Assembly: GCF_044904665.1 (NCBI RefSeq) | Contig: NZ_JADIKM010000006.1 | Coordinates: 186,001-250,000 of the forward strand | Reading direction: 5' to 3' | Length of the DNA: 64,000 bases | Source: Dyella_A ginsengisoli | GTDB taxonomy: Bacteria > Pseudomonadota > Gammaproteobacteria > Xanthomonadales > Rhodanobacteraceae | Shown: in pieces, positions 25,796 through 34,275 of the stretch | Layout: every line of letters begins with the position of its first letter | How positions within the stretch are numbered: the first letter of the stretch is position 1 | The notes under the pieces: model-generated | Seen by the model: the letters and a program-made list of their open reading frames with translations, nothing else | The model's database searches: none | Told to the model about the DNA's origin: nothing | Translations under genes and position numbers: made by a program

Positions 25796-28700
25796 TTACG
25801 CCGCGTGAGCCGCCAGCGCGCGCTGCTCGCGGCGGTAGCGCAGCCAGTCGGAGAACCGCTCCATGTAGAGGTAGATCACCGGCGTGGTGTACAGCGTTAC
25901 CAGCTGCGACAGCAGCAGGCCGCCGACGATCGACACGCCCAGCGGCCGGCGCAGCTCCGCGCCGATACCGTTGCCCAGCGCCAGCGGCAGGGCACCGAGC
26001 ATGGCCGCGGCGGTGGTCATCATGATCGGGCGGAAGCGCAGCAGGCAGGCGCGGCGGATCGCCTCGCGCGGGCTCATGCCCTCGCGCTGCGCCTCGATCG
26101 CGAAGTCGATCATCATGATCGCGTTCTTCTTCACGATGCCGATCAGCAGCACGATGCCGACGATGCCGTCCACCGACAGGCTCATGCCGCACAGGATCAG
26201 CGCCAGCAGCGCGCCCACGCCGGCCGGCGGCAGGGTGGAGATGATCGTGATCGGGTGGATGTAGCTCTCGTACAGCACGCCCAGCACGATGTAGATCACA
26301 ATCACCGAGGCGAGCAGCAGCAGCACCTCGTCGCCCAGCGAGGAGGAGAACTCCGCCGCCTTGCCGACGAACTCGCCGCGCACCTGCGGCGGCAGATTCT
26401 GCTGCTTGACCACCTCGTTGATCGCGTCCACGCCCTGCGACAGCGAGTAGCCCGGCGCCAGGTTGAACGAGATCGTCACCGCCGGCAGCTGCTGCTGGTG
26501 GCTGACCACCAGCGGCGCACTGGTGTACTCGGCGGTGGCCAGCGAAGAGATCGGAATGGTGCCGCCGCCGCCGACCTGGAAGCCGACGTTGCCGGTGTTG
26601 CCGATGCCCGACGGCGTGGCCGAGTTGCTCGAGGTGAGCTGGCCGAAGCTGGTGGCGTTGGAGCCGGTGAGCGCGCCGTTGCCGTTGCCGCGCACGGTGA
26701 GCTTGTTCATCAGGTCGTCGCTGTTGCGGAACTGCGGCGCGACCTCCAGCACCACGCGGTACTGGTTGAGCTGCGTGAAGATGGTGGAGATCTGGCGCTG
26801 GCCGAACGCGTCGTACAGCGTGTCGTCGATGCTCTGCACCGGCACGCCGAGGCGACTGGCCTTGTCGCGGTCGATGGTGAGCTTGAGCGCGTTGCCCGCG
26901 TCGGCCAGATTGTTGTCGACATCGGCCAGCTCCGGGCGCTGGCGCAGCGCCTGGGTCATCTTTTCGGCGTAGCCGGCCAGCTCGGTGGAGCTCACGTCGG
27001 ACAGCGCGTACTGGTATTCGGTGGCCGACACGCGGCTGTCCAGCGTCACGTCCTGCACCGGCTTGAGGTACAGCGCCACGCCGGGAATGTTCGCCACCGC
27101 GGCCTGCAGGCTGGGCAGCACCTTGTCTAGGCCGTCGCGGTCGCCGCGATCCTTCAGCACGATCGACAGCTGGCCCTGGTTGAGCGTGGGGTTGATCGAG
27201 CCGGCGCCGATGAACGCCGCCACGCCGGTTACCGCCGGGTTCTTGCGCAGCGCGTCGGCCACCGCCTTGGTGCGCGCCTCCATCTGCGGGAAGGCGACGT
27301 TCTCGTCGGCCTGCACCACGCCGGTGATCAGGCCGGTGTCCTGCTCGGGCAGCAGGCCCTTGGGGATGGCGATGTACAGGAACACGGTGAGCACCACCGC
27401 CGCACCGGCCACCAGCATGGTCAGCCGGCGATGGTCGAGCACCCAGTCCAGCGTGCTGGCATACAGGTCCACCGTGCGCGTCCACAGGTCGCGCTTGCCA
27501 CTGGCGGCCTGGCGCTCGTGGGTGTCGTCGCCCGGCGGCAGCTGGTCGGGCTTGAGCAGGTAGGCGCACATCATCGGCGTCAGCGTCAGCGACACCAGCA
27601 TCGAGATGGTCACCGCGATGGTCAGCACCCAGGCGAACTCGTGGAACAGCCGTCCAGTGACGCCGGGCATCAGCAGCAGCGGCAGGAACACCGCCACCAG
27701 CGACACGGTCAGCGACAGCACGGTGAAGCCGATTTCCTTGGCGCCGATCTCGGCCGCCTCCTTGCCGCTCTTGCCCTGCTCGATGTAGCGCACGATGTTC
27801 TCGATCATCACGATCGCATCGTCCACCACGAAGCCGGTGGCCACGGTGAGCGCCATCAGCGAGAGGTTGTCCAGCGACATGCCGGCGAACGACATCACGC
27901 CGAACGTGCCCATCAGCGACAGCGGCACCGCCACCGACGGGATGATCGTCGCCCACAGTCGACGCAGGAACACGAAGATCACCGCCACCACCAGGAAGAT
28001 GGTGAGGATCAGCGTGAACTGCACGTCGTGCACCGAGGCGCGGATGGTGATGGTGCGGTCGGCGAACACGTCCAGGTGCACGTCGGCCGGCAGCACGGCC
28101 TTGAGCGAGGGCAGCGTGGCGCGGATCTGCTCGACCGTCTTGACGATGTTCGCGCCCGGCTGGCGGCGGATGTCCAGCAGCACCGCCGGCTTGCCGTTGG
28201 CCCACGCGGCGAGCTGGTCGTTCTCCACGCCGTCGACCACGCTGGCCACGTCGGACAGGCGAACCGGCGCGCCGTTCTTGTAGCTGATGATGGTGTTCTT
28301 GTACTGCGCGGCGTCGACCAGCTGGTCGTTGGTGCCGATCGAGTAGCTCTGTGTCTTGCCGTTGAGCGTGCCCTTGGGCGCGTTGACGTTGGCCTGGCTG
28401 AGCGCGCTGCGCACGTCCTCCAGCGTGAGGCCGAGATTGGACAGCTGCGCCGGGTTCACCTGCACGCGCACGGCCGGCCGCACGTTGCCGGCGATCGACA
28501 CCAGGCCCACGCCCTGCACCTGCGAGAGCTTCTGGGCGATGATCGAATCGGCCAGGTCGTTGACGTCACGCAGCGCGCGGCTGTCCGAGGTGAGCATCAG
28601 CGTGAGGATCGGCGCGTCGGCCGGGTTCACGCGGTTGTACACCGGCGGGTACGGCAGGTTGTTCGGCAGCGTGCCCTTGGAGGTGCTGATCGCCGACTGC

Positions 28701-29023
28701 ACGTCCTGCGCGGCGATGTCGATGTCGCGGTCCATGTTGAACTGCAGCACGATCGTCGACAGCCCGGCGGACGAATCCGAGCTCATCATCGCCAGCCCGG
28801 AGATCTGCCCGAACTGGCGTTCCAGCGGCGTGGTGACCAGCGCCGCCATGGTCGCCGCGCTGGCGCCCGGATACTGCGTGGTGACCACCAGGCTGGGCGC
28901 ATCGATCTCCGGCAGCGCCGACACCGGCAGCTGGCGATAGCCGAGCACGCCCAGCAGCAGCACCGCCACCATCAGCAGCGAAGTGGCGATCGGGCGTCGG
29001 ATGAAAAGCGATGAGAATCCCAT
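25796..29023 (-). CDS. mdtB: RND efflux transporter, MdtB-like
   Basis: 1075-residue inner-membrane RND pump. The start at MGFSSLFIRRPIATSLLMVA resembles E. coli MdtB (LFIMRPVATTLLMVA), and the segments ALPEIDAPSLVVTTQYPGAS and VNPADAPILTL are MdtB-like. The proton-relay region reads VATGFVVDDAIVMIENI. It is the second gene of a minus-strand operon after the adaptor gene, with a 114-bp gap between. The order adaptor, MdtB, MdtC supports a heterotrimeric pump. The C-terminus ends RALAAHAA. Confidence 0.91.
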   Translation of the reverse strand: MGFSSLFIRRPIATSLLMVAVLLLGVLGYRQLPVSALPEIDAPSLVVTTQYPGASAATMAALVTTPLERQFGQISGLAMMSSDSSAGLSTIVLQFNMDRDIDIAAQDVQSAISTSKGTLPNNLPYPPVYNRVNPADAPILTLMLTSDSRALRDVNDLADSIIAQKLSQVQGVGLVSIAGNVRPAVRVQVNPAQLSNLGLTLEDVRSALSQANVNAPKGTLNGKTQSYSIGTNDQLVDAAQYKNTIISYKNGAPVRLSDVASVVDGVENDQLAAWANGKPAVLLDIRRQPGANIVKTVEQIRATLPSLKAVLPADVHLDVFADRTITIRASVHDVQFTLILTIFLVVAVIFVFLRRLWATIIPSVAVPLSLMGTFGVMSFAGMSLDNLSLMALTVATGFVVDDAIVMIENIVRYIEQGKSGKEAAEIGAKEIGFTVLSLTVSLVAVFLPLLLMPGVTGRLFHEFAWVLTIAVTISMLVSLTLTPMMCAYLLKPDQLPPGDDTHERQAASGKRDLWTRTVDLYASTLDWVLDHRRLTMLVAGAAVVLTVFLYIAIPKGLLPEQDTGLITGVVQADENVAFPQMEARTKAVADALRKNPAVTGVAAFIGAGSINPTLNQGQLSIVLKDRGDRDGLDKVLPSLQAAVANIPGVALYLKPVQDVTLDSRVSATEYQYALSDVSSTELAGYAEKMTQALRQRPELADVDNNLADAGNALKLTIDRDKASRLGVPVQSIDDTLYDAFGQRQISTIFTQLNQYRVVLEVAPQFRNSDDLMNKLTVRGNGNGALTGSNATSFGQLTSSNSATPSGIGNTGNVGFQVGGGGTIPISSLATAEYTSAPLVVSHQQQLPAVTISFNLAPGYSLSQGVDAINEVVKQQNLPPQVRGEFVGKAAEFSSSLGDEVLLLLASVIVIYIVLGVLYESYIHPITIISTLPPAGVGALLALILCGMSLSVDGIVGIVLLIGIVKKNAIMMIDFAIEAQREGMSPREAIRRACLLRFRPIMMTTAAAMLGALPLALGNGIGAELRRPLGVSIVGGLLLSQLVTLYTTPVIYLYMERFSDWLRYRREQRALAAHAA

Positions 29024-29137
29024 GGTGTCCTGGTCTGCCTTCAGTGGCGGGGCACGTGCCCGATCGTCAGTGGTGCGCCCGGGCGCGTGATGCCCGCACA
29101 CCGCATCCGGCCGGGCCGGATGCGATGCGTCGGCGGA

Positions 29138-30388
29138 TCAGCCGCGGCGACCGCCGCGACCGCCCGCCTTTTTGTCTTTCGCAACCTTCTTGAGCTCTTC
29201 CTCGGTCGGCGCGGCCGGCACTTCGCCCGGCTTGAGCGCCTTGACCTTGCTGCCCGGCTTGAGCCGGAACTGGCCCTCGGTCACCACCTGGTCACCGGTC
29301 TTCAGGCCCTGCGTCACCATCACGTGGCTGTCGCCCACTTCCTGGCCGGTGGTCACCGGCTGCATCTTCACCGTGCTGTCGGACGGCTGCAGCTGGTAGA
29401 CGTAATCGCCGTCCGGGCCGCGCTGCACCGCCTGCGAGGGAATCACCAGGCCGCCCTGCACCGTGTTCACCTTCATTCGCACGTTGACGAACTGGCCGGG
29501 GAACAGCGCGTTCTCCTCGTTGGGAAACTCCGCCTTGAGGTTGAACGTGCCGGTGCTGGTGTCGATCTGGTTGTTGATCACCTTCAGCACGCCCTTGCCG
29601 GCGATCACCTTGCTGCCGGCGCTGTCGAGCGCGGCCACTTCCAGCGGCTCGCCGCGCTGCTGCGAGGAGCGCACCAGCTCCACGTTCTGCTCCGGCAGCG
29701 GAAAGATCACGTTGATCGGATGCACTTCGGTCAGCGTCACGATGCTCGACGAGGTGGTGACGATGTTGCCCGGGTCGACGCCGCGGATGCCGGCCATGCC
29801 GCTGATCGGCGCGATCACCTTGGTGTAACCGAGCTGCACCTTGGCGTCATTGATCGCCGCCTCGTCCGCCGCCACGGTCGCCTCGTACTGGCTGACCGTG
29901 TTCTGCAGCGTGTCCATGTCCTGCTTGGAGATGTAGCCCTGCTTGGCGAGATCGAGGCTGCGCGCCAGGTTGCTGCGCGCGGTGGCCAGTTGCGCCGCGT
30001 CCTGGCGCTTGCGCGCGGCGGCCTGGTCATAGGAAGCCTGCAGCGAGCGCGGGTCGATCTCGGCCAGTACCTGGCCCTTGGTCACTTCCTGGCCCTCGGT
30101 GAAGTTGAGCTTCATCAGCAGGCCGCCGATCTGCGGACTCACCGTGACCGTGTTGAGCGCCTGCACGGTGCCCAGCGCGGTGAGGTACACCGGCACGTTC
30201 TGCACGCTCACCGGCTCTACCGTGACCGGCACCGGATCGGCTTCCTTCGCTCCGGGACCATCCTTGCCGGCGGCAGCACCGGCCTGCGCGCGTGGTCCGG
30301 CGGCGGGCTTGTGCAGCAGGCGGACTCCGACCGCCGCCACCACGAGCACGGCAACAACGATCAGCGCGATCTTCCAAAAACGCGACAT
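29138..30388 (-). CDS. mdtA: RND periplasmic adaptor, MdtA-like
   Basis: Membrane fusion protein linking the RND pump to an outer-membrane channel. The start MSRFWKIALIVVAVLVVAAV gives an N-terminal membrane anchor. Then come the biotinyl-lipoyl half motifs (IGGLLMKLNFTEGQEVTKGQ and the matching VIAPISGMAGIRGVDPG), a helical hairpin between about 120 and 190, and the beta-barrel domain. The C-terminal tail is Lys/Gly/Arg-rich (KKAGGRGGRRG). First gene of the pump operon; the promoter must lie in 30389-30630. Confidence 0.92.
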   Translation of the reverse strand: MSRFWKIALIVVAVLVVAAVGVRLLHKPAAGPRAQAGAAAGKDGPGAKEADPVPVTVEPVSVQNVPVYLTALGTVQALNTVTVSPQIGGLLMKLNFTEGQEVTKGQVLAEIDPRSLQASYDQAAARKRQDAAQLATARSNLARSLDLAKQGYISKQDMDTLQNTVSQYEATVAADEAAINDAKVQLGYTKVIAPISGMAGIRGVDPGNIVTTSSSIVTLTEVHPINVIFPLPEQNVELVRSSQQRGEPLEVAALDSAGSKVIAGKGVLKVINNQIDTSTGTFNLKAEFPNEENALFPGQFVNVRMKVNTVQGGLVIPSQAVQRGPDGDYVYQLQPSDSTVKMQPVTTGQEVGDSHVMVTQGLKTGDQVVTEGQFRLKPGSKVKALKPGEVPAAPTEEELKKVAKDKKAGGRGGRRG

Positions 30389-30749
30389 GTAAAACTCCCG
30401 GTTTGAACGGCAGGGCCCGAGCCCCGGCACGCGACGTGCGCGCACTGTCTGAGTGGCAGGAAAAGAATAGGTTCAGATCAACGACCCCGGACACTGCCGG
30501 TTGACATGGGTCCGCCATGACCGATGGCAGGGGGCGAGGCCTCGCAAACCCATGCATGACGGGGGACTGGGTGCGATTCGATCCCGCGCACGATACCCCG
30601 GGCTGCGACCGGCCGCCACGTCGACGCGCTGAAACTTGCGCCGGGCTTCGTCTATAATCCCGCGGCTGCCGCGACGCCGCCCCCTGCGGGATGGCGTCGT
30701 TCCGCGCCTGGGGCCAATGGTGGCCCCACATTTTGACTGGAGTACGTTC
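30389..30749. other. Divergent promoter region of mdtA and the cytochrome gene
   Basis: 361 bases with no gene. It holds the start region of the minus-strand pump operon and, at 30629-30658, the plus-strand promoter described separately. A stem-loop at 30709-30728 (arms TGGGGCCA and TGGCCCCA, loop ATGG) lies in the cytochrome leader just before its ribosome site. Confidence 0.6.
30629..30658 (+). promoter_or_regulatory. Sigma-70 promoter of cytochrome c5 gene
   Basis: A perfect TATAAT -10 box at 30653-30658 with CTGAAA 18 bases upstream. It lies about 90 bases before the GTG start of the cytochrome gene. A consensus -10 box is unusual in this GC-rich sequence, so the call is fairly safe. Confidence 0.65.
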
Positions 30750-31283
30750 GTGAGCGGTTCCCTGACCAAATCCGATCAGAGCTTCATGCGTCAGTTCTCG
30801 ATGCTGATCGCGGGCCTGAGTGTGCTGACCGTATTGCTGATCAGCCTCGGCTGGGCGATCTACAACCACGAGCCGAAGGAAACCAACCCGAACGCGCCGC
30901 AGCAGGTAGAAGCGCGCATCGCGCCGGTCGGCGCCGTGTACGCCGGCGACACCGGACGCGCGGCGATGGCCGCCGCCGAGGCAGCCGCGGCCAAGGCCGC
31001 CGCCTCGCAGGTGGCCTACGGCGGCACCACCGACGGCAAGACGATCTACGAGAATCTCTGCCACAGCTGCCACACCGCCGGCGTGGCCGGTGCGCCCAAG
31101 CTGGGCGACAAGGCTGCCTGGGCTCCGCGCCTGGCGCAGGGTCTGGATACGCTGGTGAAGCACGCGATCGAGGGCTACAAGGGTCCGGACGGCAACATGA
31201 TGCCGGCCAAGGGCGGCAACCCCTCGCTGACCGACGCACAGGTCAAGGCCGCCGTCACCTGGATCACCGACCAGGCCAAGTAA
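30750..31283 (+). CDS. Cytochrome c5 family protein
   Basis: A membrane-anchored, periplasmic c-type cytochrome of 177 residues. The start is GTG 30750 (SGSLTKSDQSFMRQFSML), behind CTGGAG; the frame upstream is the untranslated leader. There is a membrane anchor at about residues 17-39 and an Ala-rich linker (about 60-90). The class I cytochrome domain has the haem motif CHSCH (about 108-112) and the expected axial methionine in GNMMPAKGG. This matches the cytochrome c5 (CycB-like) family of Xanthomonadales, a donor to terminal oxidases. A strong terminator follows. Confidence 0.87.
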   Translation: MSGSLTKSDQSFMRQFSMLIAGLSVLTVLLISLGWAIYNHEPKETNPNAPQQVEARIAPVGAVYAGDTGRAAMAAAEAAAAKAAASQVAYGGTTDGKTIYENLCHSCHTAGVAGAPKLGDKAAWAPRLAQGLDTLVKHAIEGYKGPDGNMMPAKGGNPSLTDAQVKAAVTWITDQAK

Positions 31284-31307
31284 GCCCGGCTTCGATCAGT
31301 TCAGAGC

Positions 31308-31334
31308 AAAACGCCGCCGCGAGGCGGCGTTTTT
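31308..31334. terminator. Bidirectional intrinsic terminator
   Basis: An 8-bp GC stem (ACGCCGCC / GGCGGCGT, loop GCGA) is flanked by AAA on the left and TTTT on the right. It lies 25 bases after the cytochrome stop and also serves the convergent acpH gene, which ends at 31448. Confidence 0.85.
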
Positions 31335-31447
31335 CGTTCGCCCCTTCGCCCTCGCGCGGAGAAGGTCGGGGTGAGGGGTGACGGAACCACCGATCCCCGC
31401 CCGGTCTGCGGACGATCCGGCGAGGTGGTCAGCGGACACCGCCTGCC

Positions 31448-32062
31448 TCAATCCGGGCGCGCCTTCGCGTGATCGATCCCGGCCTGGTAGATCCAGCTGC
31501 GCGCAAACGCCTGCAGCTCGGGAAAGAACACCTCGAAATGCCCGTCCAGCGCGCTCGCCTGCGCCTGCAGCACCGGCAAAGCGTCGGCCAGCGGATTGGC
31601 CCGCTGCAGCCGCTGGCCGATGCCGGCAAGCGCACGGCCCAGCACCTGCGTCCGCGCGTAGGCGGCCGGCAGGTCGTGTGCCTGCATGTAGGCCAGGAAG
31701 CGCTGCAGCGCCGGCGGCAGCTGCGGCTCGCGGTCGTGCAGCAGCGCGCGCAGGTCGGTGGAGAAACGCGCCAGCGGCACCGCCGACCAGCGCGGGAAGT
31801 CGCGCGCCAGGCAGTGGTCGAACCACATGTCCAGCAGGATGCCGGCGTAGCGGCGGTACGGCGGCGCCAGCTGCGCCTTCGCCGCCAGCACCTCGGGATG
31901 CGCGTCGGTGTACACGTCGATGGCGCGATGCAGGCGAATGCCCATGACCACCTCGCGCGGCCACGCGTCATCGGGCGCACCACGCACGAAATCGCCGAGC
32001 ATGCCGCCCAGGCGCAGCGCGTCGTCGTCACCGGCCAGCAGGGCATGCGCGAGATGGTTCAT
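31448..32062 (-). CDS. acpH: Acyl carrier protein phosphodiesterase
   Basis: AcpH removes the 4'-phosphopantetheine arm from acyl carrier protein. The start is set at MNHLAHALLA, the family N-terminus, giving 204 residues; ATG 32098 would add a 12-residue extension with no family match. Visible signatures are GGMLGDFVRG, VMGIRLHRAIDVYTDAHP and MWFDHCLARDF, whose conserved Asp and His residues form the HD-like metal site. It is divergent from the hydrolase gene at 32122 with a 59-bp gap, and convergent to the cytochrome gene. Confidence 0.88.
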   Translation of the reverse strand: MNHLAHALLAGDDDALRLGGMLGDFVRGAPDDAWPREVVMGIRLHRAIDVYTDAHPEVLAAKAQLAPPYRRYAGILLDMWFDHCLARDFPRWSAVPLARFSTDLRALLHDREPQLPPALQRFLAYMQAHDLPAAYARTQVLGRALAGIGQRLQRANPLADALPVLQAQASALDGHFEVFFPELQAFARSWIYQAGIDHAKARPD

Positions 32063-32121
32063 GGGCCGAGAAATGCGGGCATACCGGGCGATCGACAAGC
32101 CGGCCGGTTATCATCCGCGGG

Positions 32122-32808
32122 ATGAACATGCTCTCGCTTCCCGCCGATCCGGCGAGCTTTCCCGACGAGGCGGCCGGCTTCATGCTGCGCGGCCCGGCCG
32201 GCATGCTGGAGACCATCACCGACCTCGCCGAGCGCCCCGGCGCGCGGCGCGGGGTGGCGATCGTCTGCCATCCCAACCCCGTGCAGGGCGGCACCATGCA
32301 CAACAAGGTGGTGACGATGGTCGAGCGCGCGCTGCGCGAATCGGGGCTGGACACGGTGCGCTTCAATTTCCGCGGCACCGGTGAATCGGAAGGCCACTAC
32401 GACGAGGGCAACGGCGAAGGCGACGATCTCGCCGCGGTGGCCGACTGGGTGCGTCGCGTGCGCCCCGGCGAAGCGCTGTGGCTGGCCGGGTTCTCCTTCG
32501 GCAGCTACGTGACCATCCGCAACGCGGTGCGGCTGGGCGCCGAGGCGCTGATCAGCATCGCCCCGCCCGCCGGACGCTGGCCATTCGAGGGCTTCGAGCT
32601 GCCAACCTGCCCGTGGCTGGTGGTGATGGGCGAGGAGGACGAGGTGGTCGAGCCGCAGGCGGTGTTCGACTGGATCGACAGCCTCGAGGTCAAGCCCGAG
32701 CTGGTGCGCATGCCCGAGACCGGGCACTTCTTCCACCGCCGCCTGATGGACCTGCGCGGTGCCGTGAAGGCCGCCGCGCGCCGCTGGCTGCCGCCCGAGC
32801 GCGCCTGA
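32122..32808 (+). CDS. Alpha/beta hydrolase
   Basis: A 228-residue single-domain alpha/beta hydrolase. The nucleophile elbow is GFSFGSYV (Ser near residue 121), an oxyanion-side motif is CHPNPVQGGTMHNK, and the final His lies in ETGHFFHRRL. The acid is probably in GEEDEVVEP. It resembles the conserved family of cytoplasmic bacterial proteins with the HP...GGxxxN motif, whose substrate is unknown. zapE follows 17 bp downstream. Confidence 0.82.
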   Translation: MNMLSLPADPASFPDEAAGFMLRGPAGMLETITDLAERPGARRGVAIVCHPNPVQGGTMHNKVVTMVERALRESGLDTVRFNFRGTGESEGHYDEGNGEGDDLAAVADWVRRVRPGEALWLAGFSFGSYVTIRNAVRLGAEALISIAPPAGRWPFEGFELPTCPWLVVMGEEDEVVEPQAVFDWIDSLEVKPELVRMPETGHFFHRRLMDLRGAVKAAARRWLPPERA

Positions 32809-32825
32809 CCCGTCCCGTCCCCGCC

Positions 32826-33941
32826 ATGACCGATACCGCATCCGGCGCGCCCAGCGCGCGCTACCACGAGGGCGTGGCCGCCCACCGCTGGGAGAGCGAT
32901 CCGGCCCAGCTCGCCGTGCTGCCCGAGTTCGACCGCATGCACGCGGCGCTGAGCGCCGTGCCGGAAAGCCCCGGCCTGTTCGGACGGCTCAAGAGCCTGC
33001 TCGGCGGCGACCCGGTGGATGCCGTGCCGGGGCTGTACCTGTGGGGCAGCGTGGGCCGCGGCAAGACCTTCCTGATGGATCTGTTTGTCGCCGGCCTGCC
33101 GGCAGGTACCGCGCTGCGGCGGCATTTCCATCGCTTCATGGGCGAAGTGCACGCCGAGCTGCGCACGCTGGGCGAGCGCGCCGATCCGCTGGTGGAGGTG
33201 GCTGCCCGCATCGCCGTGCGTTGCCGCGTGCTGTGCCTGGACGAGTTCCTGGTCAGCGACATCGGCGACGCGATGATCCTGGCCAACCTGCTCGACGCGC
33301 TGTTCGCGCGCGGCGTGAGCCTGGTCACCACCTCCAACACGGCGCCGGCCAACCTCTATCGCGACGGCCTGCAGCGCGCCCGCTTCCTGCCGGCGATCGC
33401 ACTGCTGCAGAAGCACTGCCACGTGGTGGAGATGGCGTCCTCGCGCGACTGGCGCCTGCGCGCGCTGAGCCAGGCGCCGGTCTACCTCACACCGCCCGGC
33501 GCGGAAGCCGAGCGCGCGCTGACGCGCATCTTCGCCAGCCAGGCGCAGGACGAGCCGGTCGACGGCGGCGCGATCACCCTCAACGGCCGCGACGTGCCGC
33601 TGCGCCGCCGCGCCGAGGGCGTGCTGTGGTTCACCTTCGACGCGCTGTGCGAAGGTCCGCGCGCGGTGGCCGACTACATCGCGCTGGCGAAATCCTCGGC
33701 CACCATCCTGGTCTCCAACGTGCCGCAGTTCACCGTGTACAGCGAGGACGCAGCCCGGCGCTTCGTGCAGTTGGTGGACGAGTTCTACGACCGCCGCGTG
33801 AAGCTGGTGCTGTCCGCCGCCGCGCCGATCACCGAGCTGTACGACGGCGAGCGCCTGCGTGCCGAGTTCGGCCGCACCGAATCGCGGCTGATCGAGATGC
33901 AGAGCGAGGACTACCTCGCCGCGCCGCACCGGCCCGAGTAG
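32826..33941 (+). CDS. zapE: Cell division ATPase ZapE (AFG1 family)
   Basis: A 371-residue AFG1-like P-loop ATPase. ZapE joins the late division ring and affects Z-ring stability. Motifs: YHEGVAAHRWESDPAQ at the N-terminus, Walker A GSVGRGKT (about 75-82), FHRFMGEVHAEL, Walker B CLDEFLVSDIGDAM, the sensor TTSNTAPANLY, and the C-terminal RRFVQLVDEFYDRRVKL. The start ATG 32826 lies 17 bp behind the hydrolase gene, and the frame is open upstream. Length and all core motifs are normal. Confidence 0.93.
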   Translation: MTDTASGAPSARYHEGVAAHRWESDPAQLAVLPEFDRMHAALSAVPESPGLFGRLKSLLGGDPVDAVPGLYLWGSVGRGKTFLMDLFVAGLPAGTALRRHFHRFMGEVHAELRTLGERADPLVEVAARIAVRCRVLCLDEFLVSDIGDAMILANLLDALFARGVSLVTTSNTAPANLYRDGLQRARFLPAIALLQKHCHVVEMASSRDWRLRALSQAPVYLTPPGAEAERALTRIFASQAQDEPVDGGAITLNGRDVPLRRRAEGVLWFTFDALCEGPRAVADYIALAKSSATILVSNVPQFTVYSEDAARRFVQLVDEFYDRRVKLVLSAAAPITELYDGERLRAEFGRTESRLIEMQSEDYLAAPHRPE

Positions 33942-33950
33942 CACCTACGA

Positions 33951-33978
33951 AAACGGCCGCCCGGAGGCGGCCGTCGAT
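33951..33978 (-). terminator. Intrinsic terminator, minus-strand orientation
   Basis: A 9-bp stem (ACGGCCGCC / GGCGGCCGT) with AAAA on its left side, which becomes a T-run on the minus strand. It sits directly after the stop codon of the OmpW remnant and looks like that gene's original terminator. It can also form on the zapE transcript, without a T-run. Confidence 0.7.
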
Positions 33979-34001
33979 AAGCGTCTGGCGAACGCTACGG
34001 A

Positions 34002-34136
34002 TCAGAAGCGGTAGCCCGCGCTCACGCCGTAGATCCACGGGTTCACCTTCACCTCGCCGATCCCCGCGCCGTTGAGCTGCACCTCGCTCTTCCAGTCGAA
34101 GTAGCGGGCATCCGCGCGGATGAACACGGCGGTGCC
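34002..34136 (-). pseudogene. C-terminal remnant of an OmpW-like outer-membrane protein
   Basis: Reading the minus strand gives about 44 residues ending in VKVNPWIYGVSAGYRF and a stop. The last strands and terminal Phe match OmpW-family beta-barrels (DARYFDWKSEV, then NPW and GYRF). Upstream of the Gly-Thr-Ala-Val start of the match, the frame runs into low-complexity residues and a stop codon, so about 80% of the gene is missing. The terminator remains behind it. A deletion appears to have joined this tail to the EAL gene promoter region. Confidence 0.7.
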
Positions 34137-34275
34137 CGGCGGGGCCCGGGCAGCGCTTCAGATACGGAGCAGCCCGCCGAAAAGACTGAATCTGCATTAA
34201 ATTCATGTGCATGCCGGGCATACGACCGGCCCGGCGGCAGCGCCGCGCAGGGATGCACAGAAACAGGGGAAGGCA

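Noticed and set aside
25587..28205. Long minus-strand frame overlapping the mdtB-like gene
   Set aside because: It is an alternative frame of the same strand with Arg/Gly/Ala-rich translation; the MdtB frame has all RND motifs.
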